From the NCBI GenBank assembly GCA_023228085.1, contig JALOBW010000004.1, positions 1 through 64,000 on the forward strand: a stretch of 64,000 nucleotides of DNA, in the 5' to 3' direction. Positions 26,167-35,705 of this stretch are shown in pieces. The position numbers and the translations under genes are program-made. How positions within the stretch are numbered: the stretch's first letter is position 1; each line of letters begins with the position of its first letter. This stretch comes from a bacterium. Lineage in GTDB: Bacteria; Patescibacteriota; Minisyncoccia; Minisyncoccales; Minisyncoccaceae. Under the pieces are notes generated by a model, which ran no database searches, was not told where the DNA came from, and worked only from the letters and a program-made list of their open reading frames with translations.

Positions 26167-27480
26167 ATGCCATCAGAACCTAATTTAAACATACTAGACA
26201 TTAAAGTTGGAACTAGGGAAATTAGAAATGCCATCAGGAATCTAATCCTTAGTAAATCTGAAATTACTTCAGATATGTTCACTTCTGCCAATGGTGGTAT
26301 GAAATTGCCTCACAGGTATGCACTCGGTTGGCTTCGGAAACTCGGAGACAATACTATGCTAAAGAAATCTGGCATGGTAGAGTTTTATGAGTTTAGGGGC
26401 AATGAATCACAAATCAATGCCATTGACTGGACAGATATGGCAATGTATCCACAAGTAGAGCTTACTGACCACAGATATTACACTGGTCCAACATTTGATC
26501 AGATTACATTAAGCCCACAATGGTTTAGTGCTAAATTCATGATCACAGACCAGGATGTCAATGTGGCTACTGAGACCGACTTAGGTGGTCTATTCCTTGA
26601 GCTCATGGCTATGAAGCTTGCCAATGAATATGAAAAATTAATGATTCATGGTAACAAGATTGGCCAGAACACTTCTCGTGCTAAAGCATATGATGACTAC
26701 GATCCTGACAAAGTAAGCATAGATCCTACCTTCATTAAAACTGACGGTATCATATCACTTGCTGTTGCGGATGGTATTCAAGTTGACTGTAGCACATGGG
26801 AAACTAAGTATTTCAATCCTGAAATATGTAAAGAAATGCTTATGGCCATTGCTGAGGAACAACAGTTCTTGCTCCAAAGCATGCAGTTCATGGTTAGCCC
26901 AAGAGCTTATGAAGACTTCTATGAACATTGTGAAAACAAAGGTGTAGATACTGCATCTTTGCAATGGGTACTTGGCACAATGCCAATCCAATATCACAAA
27001 AAGCTGATTCATGGAGTTCCTCTTTGGGACAACAACCCAAGACAGGTCAAGAAAGCCAAAATTACATCTTCTGGTGGAACAGTGGATTTGCCTTATGTCC
27101 CAATAGTAGAGGACAGTGACAAATTTATACCTCACACAGAAGGAACATTCTACACCCCATATGTAAATGGCACAGCAGATGACTATACATTGGATCTTAC
27201 AACTGGCAAAGTTACCCATACTGGAACTGACACATCTTCAATTCCATTGGATACTTTCATAAACTTTACCTACAAAGGGCCTGGTGTTGCAGTAATGACA
27301 TTCCCTGGAAACTTTAAATTTGCAGTTAACACTGATACTGTAAAAATAGAGCATGACAGAGTAGTCAATGATGCCACTGACCTATATGTAAGTCATACAT
27401 CTGGTGACATTGCAATGTGGAGAGCTGATGCTTGTGTATGGACAAATGTTCAAAACAAAACACCTACGCTGGCTAGCTAA
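26167..27480 (+). CDS. Major capsid protein
   Basis: At 437 residues, this protein lies right after the scaffold and before the connector genes and has its own AGGGGAGG site. It has a helical N-terminal arm, then KSGMVEFYEF and a long strand-rich E-loop-like section, and a spine-helix-like segment ETDLGGLFLELMAMKLANEY near residue 137, as expected for the HK97 fold. Its base composition is less A-rich than its neighbours, typical of a highly translated gene. Residues 290-390 may be an inserted surface domain. Assignment rests on order, size and fold pattern. Confidence 0.8.
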   Translation: MPSEPNLNILDIKVGTREIRNAIRNLILSKSEITSDMFTSANGGMKLPHRYALGWLRKLGDNTMLKKSGMVEFYEFRGNESQINAIDWTDMAMYPQVELTDHRYYTGPTFDQITLSPQWFSAKFMITDQDVNVATETDLGGLFLELMAMKLANEYEKLMIHGNKIGQNTSRAKAYDDYDPDKVSIDPTFIKTDGIISLAVADGIQVDCSTWETKYFNPEICKEMLMAIAEEQQFLLQSMQFMVSPRAYEDFYEHCENKGVDTASLQWVLGTMPIQYHKKLIHGVPLWDNNPRQVKKAKITSSGGTVDLPYVPIVEDSDKFIPHTEGTFYTPYVNGTADDYTLDLTTGKVTHTGTDTSSIPLDTFINFTYKGPGVAVMTFPGNFKFAVNTDTVKIEHDRVVNDATDLYVSHTSGDIAMWRADACVWTNVQNKTPTLAS

Positions 27481-27574
27481 TGACGAATAATAGATGGCTT
27501 CTGTTCATCTTTAAAATAAACCTTTAAGCGTCAATCATCTGATTGAGGTAGGGCGGGAGGGCTGAAAGGTTAAA
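27481..27574 (+). other. Intergenic stretch after the capsid gene
   Basis: These 94 bases contain a 6-bp inverted repeat TCAATC/GATTGA (27531-27546) and a shorter AGATG/CATCT pair (27492-27510) with no T-tract. They may slow transcription or stabilise capsid mRNA, but neither is a convincing terminator. No gene is seen here. Confidence 0.4.
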
Positions 27575-28141
27575 ATGCCAAGAGCAAAAGAAGTAAAAAC
27601 AATAACATCAGTAACTGTTAATGATGAAGTACTTGATAATCTTACTCCAGATATGGATATTGAAAGCAAGGATAACCTTAATGAAGATATCCCACAATCT
27701 GAGTTAGTAAAAGAAAATTCTAACAGACAATTTAGAATAACACTTGTCCATCTTCCTGCACATTATAATGGGCTAGGAGATTATGACCAGGAACGCATTG
27801 AAGGAAAGAGAAAGCAACTATTTTCGGAGCTAGGGGACTGGAAAGAAGTTGATAAAGCTATCAATGCAATCATGAACAGTAAAAACATAAGAAATACAGC
27901 TTCCCTGAGAAAGAGAATACATTTTTCTCATAGGGGACAAAAACATTACATCAAAGATGCTAGAGTAGCCATGGAATACTACAGAGTAATCACAGCAAGA
28001 CACAAGTATCAAGATGTATCAAAGGGGAAGAATAGGGCTAGATGGGTCCACAGCACCCCAGAATATGACACTTATGCTTTTGAAGTAAAATTGGTTGATA
28101 CCAAAAGAAAAGTAGAAAGAGTCGTTGACAATAGGAGATAA
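27575..28141 (+). CDS. Head-associated hypothetical protein
   Basis: This 188-residue protein lies between capsid and connector genes and has GAAAGG before its start. The first 45 residues are acidic and look disordered; the rest is strongly basic, with RKRIHFSHRGQKHYIKDA around 110-127. A role as a head decoration or minor head protein is suggested by position alone. Confidence 0.55.
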   Translation: MPRAKEVKTITSVTVNDEVLDNLTPDMDIESKDNLNEDIPQSELVKENSNRQFRITLVHLPAHYNGLGDYDQERIEGKRKQLFSELGDWKEVDKAINAIMNSKNIRNTASLRKRIHFSHRGQKHYIKDARVAMEYYRVITARHKYQDVSKGKNRARWVHSTPEYDTYAFEVKLVDTKRKVERVVDNRR

Positions 28142-28147
28142 GAGATA

Positions 28148-28858
28148 ATGGGATTATATATAGTCTCTTCTGACATAGTAAATAAGCAAGGGCTTCCTGA
28201 CAGTGAAGTTGAGAAGATCATTGATACAATAGAAGAGCAGGTTCATTCCTATTGTATGGATATATTCTGTACTTGGGATGACATATATGATGAAAGCTAT
28301 ACATTTAAGTTCAGAGGAGAAGGCAATCCTGTTATTTTCATTGACAGATTAATACCCTATAACTTGATTTCCATAGCAAATATAGAATACATAGACCCAG
28401 AACTAGGGCTAGACACAATAGACGATGAATATGAGTTCAATGAATATAGTATTACTAATCTAGACAATGCTTGGAAATCAAGTCGTAGGATGAATTATCA
28501 AGTAACATGCAATATAGGAAATGCAGAAACATCAATACTTGGAAACACTAACCCAAAGTATAAGCCAGAAAGCTTGCTATACTGTCTGAAAGCACTAGTA
28601 ACTAGGGAAATAGACATAATGTATAGCGATGGTGCAGTATATGCTGGGACTACAAGTTTAGATGTTGATAAAATAAAAGAGTATGAGTTTAACTCAGAAA
28701 CGGCATTTGATTATTCATATAAACGCAATAAATCCATAATAATAGATCCAAGCAATCCAAACCCAACTGGAATACCAACTATAGATTCAATATTGAGAAG
28801 TTTACAGAGACAAGATATCAAAATATGGACAGCCAGACAAAACTGGAGTAAATACTAA
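28148..28858 (+). CDS. Head-tail connector (adaptor) protein
   Basis: Its 236 residues start with a short helical region and a segment ending in FCTWDD, and its position right after the head genes matches the phage head-tail adaptor family that docks under the portal. It overlaps the next gene (stopper) by one base. Family assignment is by order and length; no catalytic motif is expected. Confidence 0.62.
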   Translation: MGLYIVSSDIVNKQGLPDSEVEKIIDTIEEQVHSYCMDIFCTWDDIYDESYTFKFRGEGNPVIFIDRLIPYNLISIANIEYIDPELGLDTIDDEYEFNEYSITNLDNAWKSSRRMNYQVTCNIGNAETSILGNTNPKYKPESLLYCLKALVTREIDIMYSDGAVYAGTTSLDVDKIKEYEFNSETAFDYSYKRNKSIIIDPSNPNPTGIPTIDSILRSLQRQDIKIWTARQNWSKY

Positions 28859-29208
28859 TGCCTTCTTCCATAATGACTCCACATCAAGTAGATGTTGAGA
28901 GGCAAACTCCTGCTCAAGATGATACTGGTGGATATGATGATTCTACCTATAGCACAATATATGAAAATCTTAAATGTAGAATAGCATCAGTAGAGTCTCT
29001 ATATGGAAATAAAAACATTGGATATGCCAAAGAAATGTTTAGTGGAATGCCAGAAGTAACTGCTGTAATGATGGCATCAACTAAATTGGATAACATGGAT
29101 AGAATCACATTTGGTGATACTATATATGAAATACGTAAAATATACCCAGTATATGCATTTAGAAAACTACATCACTATACTTATGGGTTAAAGCAAATCA
29201 CTATATAA
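28858..29208 (+). CDS. Head closure (stopper) protein
   Basis: The 116-residue product has the strand-rich form of SPP1 gp16-type head-tail joining proteins: an opening HQVDVERQTP, DDTGGYDDSTYS, and a C-terminal MDRITFGDTIYEIRKIYPV matching the conserved D-R-I-x-x-G-x-x-Y-E-I pattern. It would close the connector after packaging. The usual tail-completion gene does not follow directly, because a glycosyltransferase gene lies between. Confidence 0.72.
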   Translation: MPSSIMTPHQVDVERQTPAQDDTGGYDDSTYSTIYENLKCRIASVESLYGNKNIGYAKEMFSGMPEVTAVMMASTKLDNMDRITFGDTIYEIRKIYPVYAFRKLHHYTYGLKQITI

Positions 29209-29230
29209 TATAATTCGAGGAGAATAAACG

Positions 29231-30913
29231 ATGGGAAATTGCTCTATTAAGATCAATCAATCAGATAACCCACTATCCTATATTAAATTCAATCTCAAAG
29301 AAATGAAAAGGAAGTTAAGGATCTGTCTATTGCAACCAGGTGGCTGTGGGGATTCTATAATGGTAGAGCCCATTGCAAGGTGGATTAAAGACAATAATGA
29401 TAATACTGAAATAGCATTTGCTGCCAGGCCTGAATACATGAAGGTAATGATGAATAATCCATATTTTAAGGTTATTGATGGATTTGAAATATTAAAGGCA
29501 ATTAAAAATCATGATAGTGGGATATTGAACCAATTTGACATTCCTCCCATTAACTTTGCTACTGCAATAAATACTAATCCAGATGCAGAGAAAATGCACT
29601 ACATAGATGCTCATTATAAATATATAGACCAAGATATTGACACTAACTCCATACCAATAGAATACAAAATTCCAAGATTGTTTATAAAAGAAGATAGGGC
29701 TAAGTTAGCAAAAAGCTGGTTTAATGTTATGGAATTAAGAGATAGAATAACTGTTGGAATACAAATAAGATCTAGTAGTTATGTAAGGAATTGGAATAAA
29801 AATAAAGAGCTTGCATTACTATTAGGTAGCAATGGATACAATGTAATATTATTCTCAAACAACCCTTATGACTTTTTTAGTGGTCCAAACATATATACTC
29901 CGCCATTCAAATATACTCACCAGCAAATGGAGAATGTTGTAGCATTTGCAAATGAATGTGACATATTGGTTAGCCCAGACAGTAGCTTTGTTCAAATAGC
30001 ACAGGCATTAAATAAGAAATTAGTATGCATGTATGGACCATTCCCAAGCGAATATAGAGTTAAATACTATGATAATGTAATAGCCATAGAGAACCATGAT
30101 CATGAAAAATTTAAATGTATGCCATGTTATCTTCATCATCATACGTGCCCATTTGGATCAACTTCTCCATGTATGGACTCTATAAGTGTTGATGATGTAT
30201 TTGATGCAATAGTTAAAAAGTCGCATGAATATGGCATGGATACAGGTAAACTAGTAAACACTGAATTCTATAGTGAAAAAATATACAGTTCAATTAAATG
30301 TATAGATGGCAACAATTTTGCAATAATGTCTCCAAATTATGGAGTATGGACTTGTGAGAATGCTCAAGAAATAGCAAATAGAATTAAAACCCATACACAG
30401 GGTGCTTATCCAAATATGTCACAGTTCTGCATAGCAGACATGGGATGCGGAGATGGAGCGCTTATGGATGCAATATCTAAATGCTCAAGAGATAAATTTT
30501 ATCCGCTTCTGTATGGGATAGATATTATGGATTCTGCAAAACATCAAGCTAGGGTCAACCATCATGATATATGGAGCAATATTAAGAAGGCAGACATTAG
30601 AGAAAGATTTATTTGGTCCAATGGCAAATTAAACTGTATTATCTACAATGAAATACTTGAGCACATGGATATATATGGTGCAATAGAAGCAATTAAAACT
30701 GGCAAATCATACTTGCATAACAAGGGAATAATGTATATATTATATAGTATGGAACATGCAAAGTTTGACATGCATAAAGTTTTTGGAATGATAGGAATGG
30801 AGATTGTATCCAATAGCATGATAGACAATAAAACAGAACTAATAGCAAGGAAAATACAGAATGAGACAAATACGAGCAATATCCAACAAAGTAATAGCAA
30901 AGAGAACCAATAG
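29231..30913 (+). CDS. GT9-family glycosyltransferase fused to a SAM methyltransferase
   Basis: Residues 25-330 have the GT9 (heptosyltransferase-like) marks: LLQPGGCGDSIMVEPIARWI at the start and DILVSPDSSFVQIAQAL for the nucleotide-sugar site. Residues 395-545 form a Rossmann methyltransferase with motif I DMGCGDG (403-409), IDIMD next, and NEILEH later. The fused protein (560 aa) could add a sugar and methylate it. GGAGAA precedes the start. It lies inside the head-to-tail gene order, directly after the stopper and overlapping the GroES-like gene by 53 bases. Confidence 0.8.
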   Translation: MGNCSIKINQSDNPLSYIKFNLKEMKRKLRICLLQPGGCGDSIMVEPIARWIKDNNDNTEIAFAARPEYMKVMMNNPYFKVIDGFEILKAIKNHDSGILNQFDIPPINFATAINTNPDAEKMHYIDAHYKYIDQDIDTNSIPIEYKIPRLFIKEDRAKLAKSWFNVMELRDRITVGIQIRSSSYVRNWNKNKELALLLGSNGYNVILFSNNPYDFFSGPNIYTPPFKYTHQQMENVVAFANECDILVSPDSSFVQIAQALNKKLVCMYGPFPSEYRVKYYDNVIAIENHDHEKFKCMPCYLHHHTCPFGSTSPCMDSISVDDVFDAIVKKSHEYGMDTGKLVNTEFYSEKIYSSIKCIDGNNFAIMSPNYGVWTCENAQEIANRIKTHTQGAYPNMSQFCIADMGCGDGALMDAISKCSRDKFYPLLYGIDIMDSAKHQARVNHHDIWSNIKKADIRERFIWSNGKLNCIIYNEILEHMDIYGAIEAIKTGKSYLHNKGIMYILYSMEHAKFDMHKVFGMIGMEIVSNSMIDNKTELIARKIQNETNTSNIQQSNSKENQ

Positions 30914-31136
30914 ACTCATTGAAGAGCATCATGGCATAGCAATACCACAGACTGCAAAAGTTATTTCTGTAGTGTGTGAGGTATTGTCTGTTGGGCCAAG
31001 GGTTAGAAGTGGCATAAAAGTTGGAGACATGATATTTAAAGATCAGTATTTAAGACCAGATACTGAATTTGAAGTTGATGGTCAAAAGCTACTTTTATTA
31101 AATGAAGATGAAATTCATTGTAAGGTAGAAGAATAA
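30861..31136 (+). CDS. GroES-like co-chaperonin (Cpn10)
   Basis: The 91-residue product aligns with GroES along its length: NKVIAKR at the first strand, a mobile-loop region ending HGIAIPQTAK, CEVLSVGPR, IKVGDMIFK and the C-terminal LLLLNEDEIHCKVEE. The hydrophobic Ile-Ala-Ile in the loop is where co-chaperonins contact GroEL. Phages such as T4 encode their own to fold large capsid proteins. No GroEL partner gene is seen in the window, so it would use the host chamber. It starts inside the preceding glycosyltransferase gene, with AGGAAAA upstream. Confidence 0.85.
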   Translation: MRQIRAISNKVIAKRTNRLIEEHHGIAIPQTAKVISVVCEVLSVGPRVRSGIKVGDMIFKDQYLRPDTEFEVDGQKLLLLNEDEIHCKVEE

Positions 31137-31709
31137 TTGACTGTATTATCTAGACAGGGTCTTCCTCAAACCACTTCTTTAAATGTAAAGAAATGGAAAG
31201 TTAAAAGCAGTGGAATGACTAAAGCTACTGCTAAATTTAAGGGTGCCATAAACGTAGATTTAGAGTGGAAATTAAAATTGGATGCTGACAAGTTTTGTAG
31301 GGAATATATGGCAAAGTGTATAGAAGAGGGCATGGGTAAAATAGGGAAAGACATAAAAGATAGAGCTTACATGCAGGCCGGTGGAGAAAGAATATACATT
31401 GGTGGAATGACAAAATGGCAAAGAATAAAAGCATATTATGCAGCAACTAAACTTTCTCCTCCTGAAAGAGTTAGAATTGAAACTGGGCTATACAAAAATA
31501 ACTTCACCCATAAAATTCAATCTACTCATGAAAACTTAAAAACATCACTAACTATTGGCAATCAATACAAACATGCAGCCTATGTAGAATCAAAAACAGG
31601 CAATTTAACTGCTGCAATGCTTTCATTGTGGGTATCCATTTTATACCAAATAGGACTATCTCTAGGCAAAGCAATGACAACATGGGAATCAAGTAGTAAT
31701 ACTCAATAA
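31137..31709 (+). CDS. Tail-completion protein, HK97 gp10-like (putative)
   Basis: A 190-residue protein with a TTG start one base after the GroES-like stop; an ATG at codon 27 is an alternative. The central part (CIEEGMGKIGKDIKDRAYMQA) and the later RIETGLYKNNF...AAYVESKTG resemble the gp10/neck family in pattern. Its place after the stopper, although separated by the sugar-enzyme gene, fits a neck or tail-completion role. Confidence is moderate. Confidence 0.55.
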   Translation: MTVLSRQGLPQTTSLNVKKWKVKSSGMTKATAKFKGAINVDLEWKLKLDADKFCREYMAKCIEEGMGKIGKDIKDRAYMQAGGERIYIGGMTKWQRIKAYYAATKLSPPERVRIETGLYKNNFTHKIQSTHENLKTSLTIGNQYKHAAYVESKTGNLTAAMLSLWVSILYQIGLSLGKAMTTWESSSNTQ

Positions 31710-31724
31710 ATATAAGGAACCAAT

Positions 31725-32102
31725 ATGATGGTAAAACCAATAAAATACAATCCAAATGAATTAGCAATATTTATAGACATCAATGATAAAAGTGACTACA
31801 GGGGAGCTGCCAACTTTGCTAGGGCAAAATATTGTATAAACATGCACCCAATGTCTTTTAGAATATTCTATATAATGGATGAACTGTCTAATGGTAAAAT
31901 AAAAGAAATTAACTCCTATTTGTTAAATATGAATGGCAAATTTAGAGGGTCGCTAATAAGATCTTGTGAAGTTGAAGAAATAGCCAATAAGTATAGGAAT
32001 AAAGTTGCCATAAGTGGATCTGCAATTATAGGCAAGACATCCAATGACAATGATTTACCAAAGATCATAGGACCATCTGATGAAAAAAAGATCACAGGAT
32101 AA
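31725..32102 (+). CDS. Hypothetical protein in the neck region
   Basis: A 125-residue product with AAGGAA before tandem ATGs (31725 and 31728). No family is recognised. It sits between the gp10-like gene and the second glycosyltransferase gene, so a neck or connector role is possible but not shown. Confidence 0.55.
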   Translation: MMVKPIKYNPNELAIFIDINDKSDYRGAANFARAKYCINMHPMSFRIFYIMDELSNGKIKEINSYLLNMNGKFRGSLIRSCEVEEIANKYRNKVAISGSAIIGKTSNDNDLPKIIGPSDEKKITG

Positions 32103-32128
32103 ATCTAGAAGATATCACTACAGAAACA

Positions 32129-34222
32129 ATGAATTTTGGCAAGAAAAATAAAGCAGAAGTTACTATTTCTATTTTGTGTTTTAATAGGCTAAATGCAACC
32201 AAAGATTGTGTTAATAGCATATTGCAATCTAAAACCAAATATGACTACAACATTATCCTTACTGACAATGGAAGCTATGACAAGGCAAATAAAGACTTTC
32301 TAATTGAAACTTACAAGAATAATGAGAATATTGCACTACTATTGCACAATGGCAACATGGGATTTATAGATGGCCACAGAAAGGCATTGGAAATAGCAAC
32401 TGGAAAATACTTTCTATTACTAAACAATGATATCATTGTATATGATGGATGGTTAGATGATTTAGTAGATAAAATTAAAAAAGATAAAAATGCAAAAGCA
32501 GTAGGAGTACACCCATGCAAGCTTGATAATAATGGCGTTGGAGGCATAGTATCTAAAACAGACTTTGACTATGTGGAAGGTGACTGCCTAATGGTAGAGA
32601 CTGAATTTATAAAAGAATTTGGTCTATTTTCTCCAAAACTATACTTTATATATTATGAAGATTCAGATTTATGTTTAAGGCTAAAAGAACATAACTATGG
32701 AGTAGCTTATTGTGATACCAACAAAATAGTCCACATTCCAATGGTCAAAGCAATAAATACAAGTAAGGATAAAACAAGGCATGTTCATGACAACCAAGAA
32801 TATTTCAAAAAGAGATGGGGATACTATCTAAAACATAAAACATTTAAAAATGCTAAATATATTATCAAGAGAAAACATGCGATAGGAGACACCTTATATA
32901 CTCTACCTATTGCAAAGACATTAAAGGAATTAAATCCTTCTTGTAATATACTACTAGAGACAGATTGCCCTCAAATAGCAAAAATAATTCCCTATATAGA
33001 TTCAACAATAGACACTGGGAGCATTAGCTATGATGGATATAATGTATTAGACTGTGATTTTGCACATGAAAATAACCCAATGACTCCTATATATGAAGCC
33101 TTTTGGAAAAGCATTGGCATAAAAGTAAATAGCATAACTCCAGATATCCCAATAAACAATGATGTTAATGCTAAATTAAAAGATAAATACAACTTCCCAT
33201 ACATAATAGCTCACTGGGGTCCATCATTTGGATGGGATGGAAGGAATGTTGACAAGGAAACTATTGACTGTATAAGTAAGCTAATTAAAAATGAAGGTCT
33301 AAAGATAATAGAAGTTGGAACTTCAAAGAATTCTAAATACTCTGACTATGTATTGTTGAATCAAGAGTGGGATGTTGATATAGAACTTGTAAGGAATAGT
33401 GCTGGGTTTATAGGAATAGATAGTAGTATTATGCATATTGCTCAAGCACTAGGAACAAAGGGATCTGCCATATTTGGATGTGTAGATCCAAAAACAAGGC
33501 TAACTGAAAATAGTTCTATTATTGAATATACGGCAGATGCAGTATGTAAATTCTGTTGGAATAAATCTGAACCACCAAAGACATTTATACAATGCAGAAG
33601 GGGAGACAATATTTGCATTAAAAATATAAATCCAATCCAATTTGCAGGAATAGCAGTAAAACATATAACCGGCAAAAAGATGAGCAAATTGTTTATAAAC
33701 AAAAATAATATTAAACTTGAGAACTTAAAAGTAGATTGGGGATGTGGGTTTAGAAAGGAAAAAGGGTATGTTGGAATCGACATACAAGATTATGACAATG
33801 TTGATATTGTTTGTGATGTTATGGACGTTGATAAACAGAAGCTTCCCAAAGGGTCATGCATAGAAATAAGGTCATTGCACTTTATAGAGCATCATACATA
33901 TAAAAATGTAATAAAAATACTAAAGGAATGGAAAGAATTGTTGGCTAATGAAGGAGTTGTTAGAATATTCTTCCCAGACATGTCTATGCTATCAAGAAAA
34001 ACCAATGATGCAAGAATGCTAGACTTTTCATTAGGCCAATGGCAAAATCAATATGATGTCCATAAGAGTTGGTGGACACAGGATTTAATGGTTAAATTTC
34101 TTGAAGAAGTAGGATTTAAAAATGTAAAAGCAATACCATATACTGGGCCTTTGCATACAGTTACTAATATGGTAAATAGAAAAGAAATATGCTGCACTTC
34201 GGGAGTGGAAGGAGAAAAATAA
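32129..34222 (+). CDS. Three-domain sugar-modifying enzyme: GT2, GT9 and methyltransferase
   Basis: Residues 10-225 are a GT2 glycosyltransferase with TDNGS (45-49) and the metal-binding NNDI (99-102). Residues about 245-500 are a GT9 domain: KRKHAIGDTLYTLPIA at the start and GIDSSIMHIAQAL at the sugar-nucleotide site. Residues 530-690 are a class I methyltransferase with VDWGCGF (535-541) and GIDIQDYDNVD. At 697 residues this is an unusual in-line fusion of two transferase types and a methylase, suggesting one protein builds and caps a short glycan. There is no signal peptide, so it acts in the cytoplasm. It shares GT9-methylase architecture with 29231-30913. Confidence 0.82.
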   Translation: MNFGKKNKAEVTISILCFNRLNATKDCVNSILQSKTKYDYNIILTDNGSYDKANKDFLIETYKNNENIALLLHNGNMGFIDGHRKALEIATGKYFLLLNNDIIVYDGWLDDLVDKIKKDKNAKAVGVHPCKLDNNGVGGIVSKTDFDYVEGDCLMVETEFIKEFGLFSPKLYFIYYEDSDLCLRLKEHNYGVAYCDTNKIVHIPMVKAINTSKDKTRHVHDNQEYFKKRWGYYLKHKTFKNAKYIIKRKHAIGDTLYTLPIAKTLKELNPSCNILLETDCPQIAKIIPYIDSTIDTGSISYDGYNVLDCDFAHENNPMTPIYEAFWKSIGIKVNSITPDIPINNDVNAKLKDKYNFPYIIAHWGPSFGWDGRNVDKETIDCISKLIKNEGLKIIEVGTSKNSKYSDYVLLNQEWDVDIELVRNSAGFIGIDSSIMHIAQALGTKGSAIFGCVDPKTRLTENSSIIEYTADAVCKFCWNKSEPPKTFIQCRRGDNICIKNINPIQFAGIAVKHITGKKMSKLFINKNNIKLENLKVDWGCGFRKEKGYVGIDIQDYDNVDIVCDVMDVDKQKLPKGSCIEIRSLHFIEHHTYKNVIKILKEWKELLANEGVVRIFFPDMSMLSRKTNDARMLDFSLGQWQNQYDVHKSWWTQDLMVKFLEEVGFKNVKAIPYTGPLHTVTNMVNRKEICCTSGVEGEK

Positions 34223-34917
34223 TGACAAGTATTGATTTTTATCAACCAGCCTATTCCCCAAATGGGGAGTTCTTAAAGAAAGTTTGCCCATTCTTCTACC
34301 ATTTTTGGTGTGATTCTTTGTGGCACAATGCAGTTCCAAAAGATACTGCTGGGCTATCTTATTTAGACATAGGATGTGCTGATGGACTATATCTACTTAG
34401 GTTTATGCAAAGAGGTGGCAAATCAGCCTGCGGAGTTGATCCAAAAATTAAGGCTAGTGGATTTGAATATTTAAAAGAACTATATAATCCCATTCAATAT
34501 ATTGGAATAGAAGGATGTGTTAATAAGGAAGGAAATATAATACCAGATGTTGAACCAGCAAATATAGTAAATTGCATGAACATGATTGAATACACTGACG
34601 ATCCATATAAATGCTTAGAAACCCTGTTAAACAAAACAATAGATAGGCTAATAGTAACTGTAGATATGGGGCCAAAGACAGGATATTCAAATAAACTTAA
34701 TCAATGGTTATTTAATAAAAATGAATTTGTAAGCAAAATACCTTATCCATTTATAGTGTGGGAAGAGAATGATTTAACATATCCTCAAATAGCATGTGTA
34801 GTTGTTAATAAAACAAATGCAATACAGCCTATGCCCCCTGGGGCAATACATTGTTCAACGGATATTACTGAAACTCAAAAGTATTACCTTGAATCAATCG
34901 AAGTAGGAAATAAATAA
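34222..34917 (+). CDS. SAM-dependent methyltransferase
   Basis: The start at 34222 overlaps the previous stop (TAATG) and has AAGGAGAA upstream; the longer frame from 34189 is rejected. Motif I is LDIGCADG (48-55), followed by SACGVDPK as motif II. The later NIVNCMNMIEYTDDP matches the motif IV region. The 231-residue protein is a class I methyltransferase resembling those that act on sugars. Its acceptor is probably made by the adjacent glycosyltransferases; this is inference from context. Confidence 0.75.
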   Translation: MTSIDFYQPAYSPNGEFLKKVCPFFYHFWCDSLWHNAVPKDTAGLSYLDIGCADGLYLLRFMQRGGKSACGVDPKIKASGFEYLKELYNPIQYIGIEGCVNKEGNIIPDVEPANIVNCMNMIEYTDDPYKCLETLLNKTIDRLIVTVDMGPKTGYSNKLNQWLFNKNEFVSKIPYPFIVWEENDLTYPQIACVVVNKTNAIQPMPPGAIHCSTDITETQKYYLESIEVGNK

Positions 34918-35684
34918 TGCTACCAGAACAATGCCAATTTATAGTTCTTGCTGGAGTAAATAAATGTGGAACTTCATCTTTGGCTTATGCACTAAAAAAA
35001 CATCCAAATATATATCTAGCAAATGGTAAAGAGCCAGCATTCTTTGTAGAGGATAGGTTTTTTGATTCACAGGGCAAGGTCAATGAAGTTGACTTAAGTA
35101 ATTACCATTTCTATGTATATAAGTTCTTTGAGAGTGTAACACATTACCTTGATGCTTCTACGATATATTCTGGATTCCCAAAATGTATGAAGAGGATAAT
35201 GGAATATAGATCAGATGCTAAAATAGTTATTGTATTTAGAAATCCAATAAATAGAGCATATTCTGCATGGTGGCATTTTGCAAGTGACGGGAAATCAGAA
35301 AAACATTCATTCCATGATGCAATAATTAACGAAGCAAAGTACTGTATGGAAGCAAAAGACTTAGGATATTCCCTCAGATCTTATGTATCAAGAGGATTTT
35401 ATTCCAATACCATAAGGATGATTTGGAGATACTTTGATAAATCACAAGTATTGCCAATAAAATTTGAGAGCATGGTTGCAAACAAACAAGAAACTTTAAA
35501 TAGTATATTTAACTTTATAGGAGTAGAGCAGGTAGAATTAGAATTTGGGCATAAGTTGAAAAGTGCCTATCCTTGCCCGATGAGCGATGAAGACAAGGAA
35601 TATTTAAAATATGTTTATGAATACTCAATAAAAGATTTAGAAAGAATGTTGAGTTGGGACTGTAGTGATTGGCTATCAACTTAA
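34917..35684 (+). CDS. Carbohydrate sulfotransferase (PAPS-dependent)
   Basis: The 5'-phosphosulfate-binding loop VNKCGTSSL (14-22) and the 3'-phosphate motif VFRNPINRAYSAW (106-118) are both intact, in the order and spacing of Golgi-type and bacterial heparan/NodH sulfotransferases. KEPAFF (38-43) follows the family's KEPxFF pattern. The 255-residue protein would move sulfate from PAPS to a sugar hydroxyl. It is encoded between methyltransferases and glycosyltransferases, which makes a sulfated glycan the likely product. Sulfotransferases are uncommon in phage genomes. Confidence 0.85.
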   Translation: MLPEQCQFIVLAGVNKCGTSSLAYALKKHPNIYLANGKEPAFFVEDRFFDSQGKVNEVDLSNYHFYVYKFFESVTHYLDASTIYSGFPKCMKRIMEYRSDAKIVIVFRNPINRAYSAWWHFASDGKSEKHSFHDAIINEAKYCMEAKDLGYSLRSYVSRGFYSNTIRMIWRYFDKSQVLPIKFESMVANKQETLNSIFNFIGVEQVELEFGHKLKSAYPCPMSDEDKEYLKYVYEYSIKDLERMLSWDCSDWLST

Positions 35685-35705
35685 TATCAAGAGAGGTCAT
35701 TGAAG

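Noticed and set aside
26755..27219. Minus-strand frame of 154 codons across the capsid gene
   Set aside because: Antisense to a well-supported capsid gene with no independent support.
27491..27546. Terminator after the capsid gene
   Set aside because: The short stems lack a T-tract and overall stability; downstream genes appear to be part of the same late transcript.
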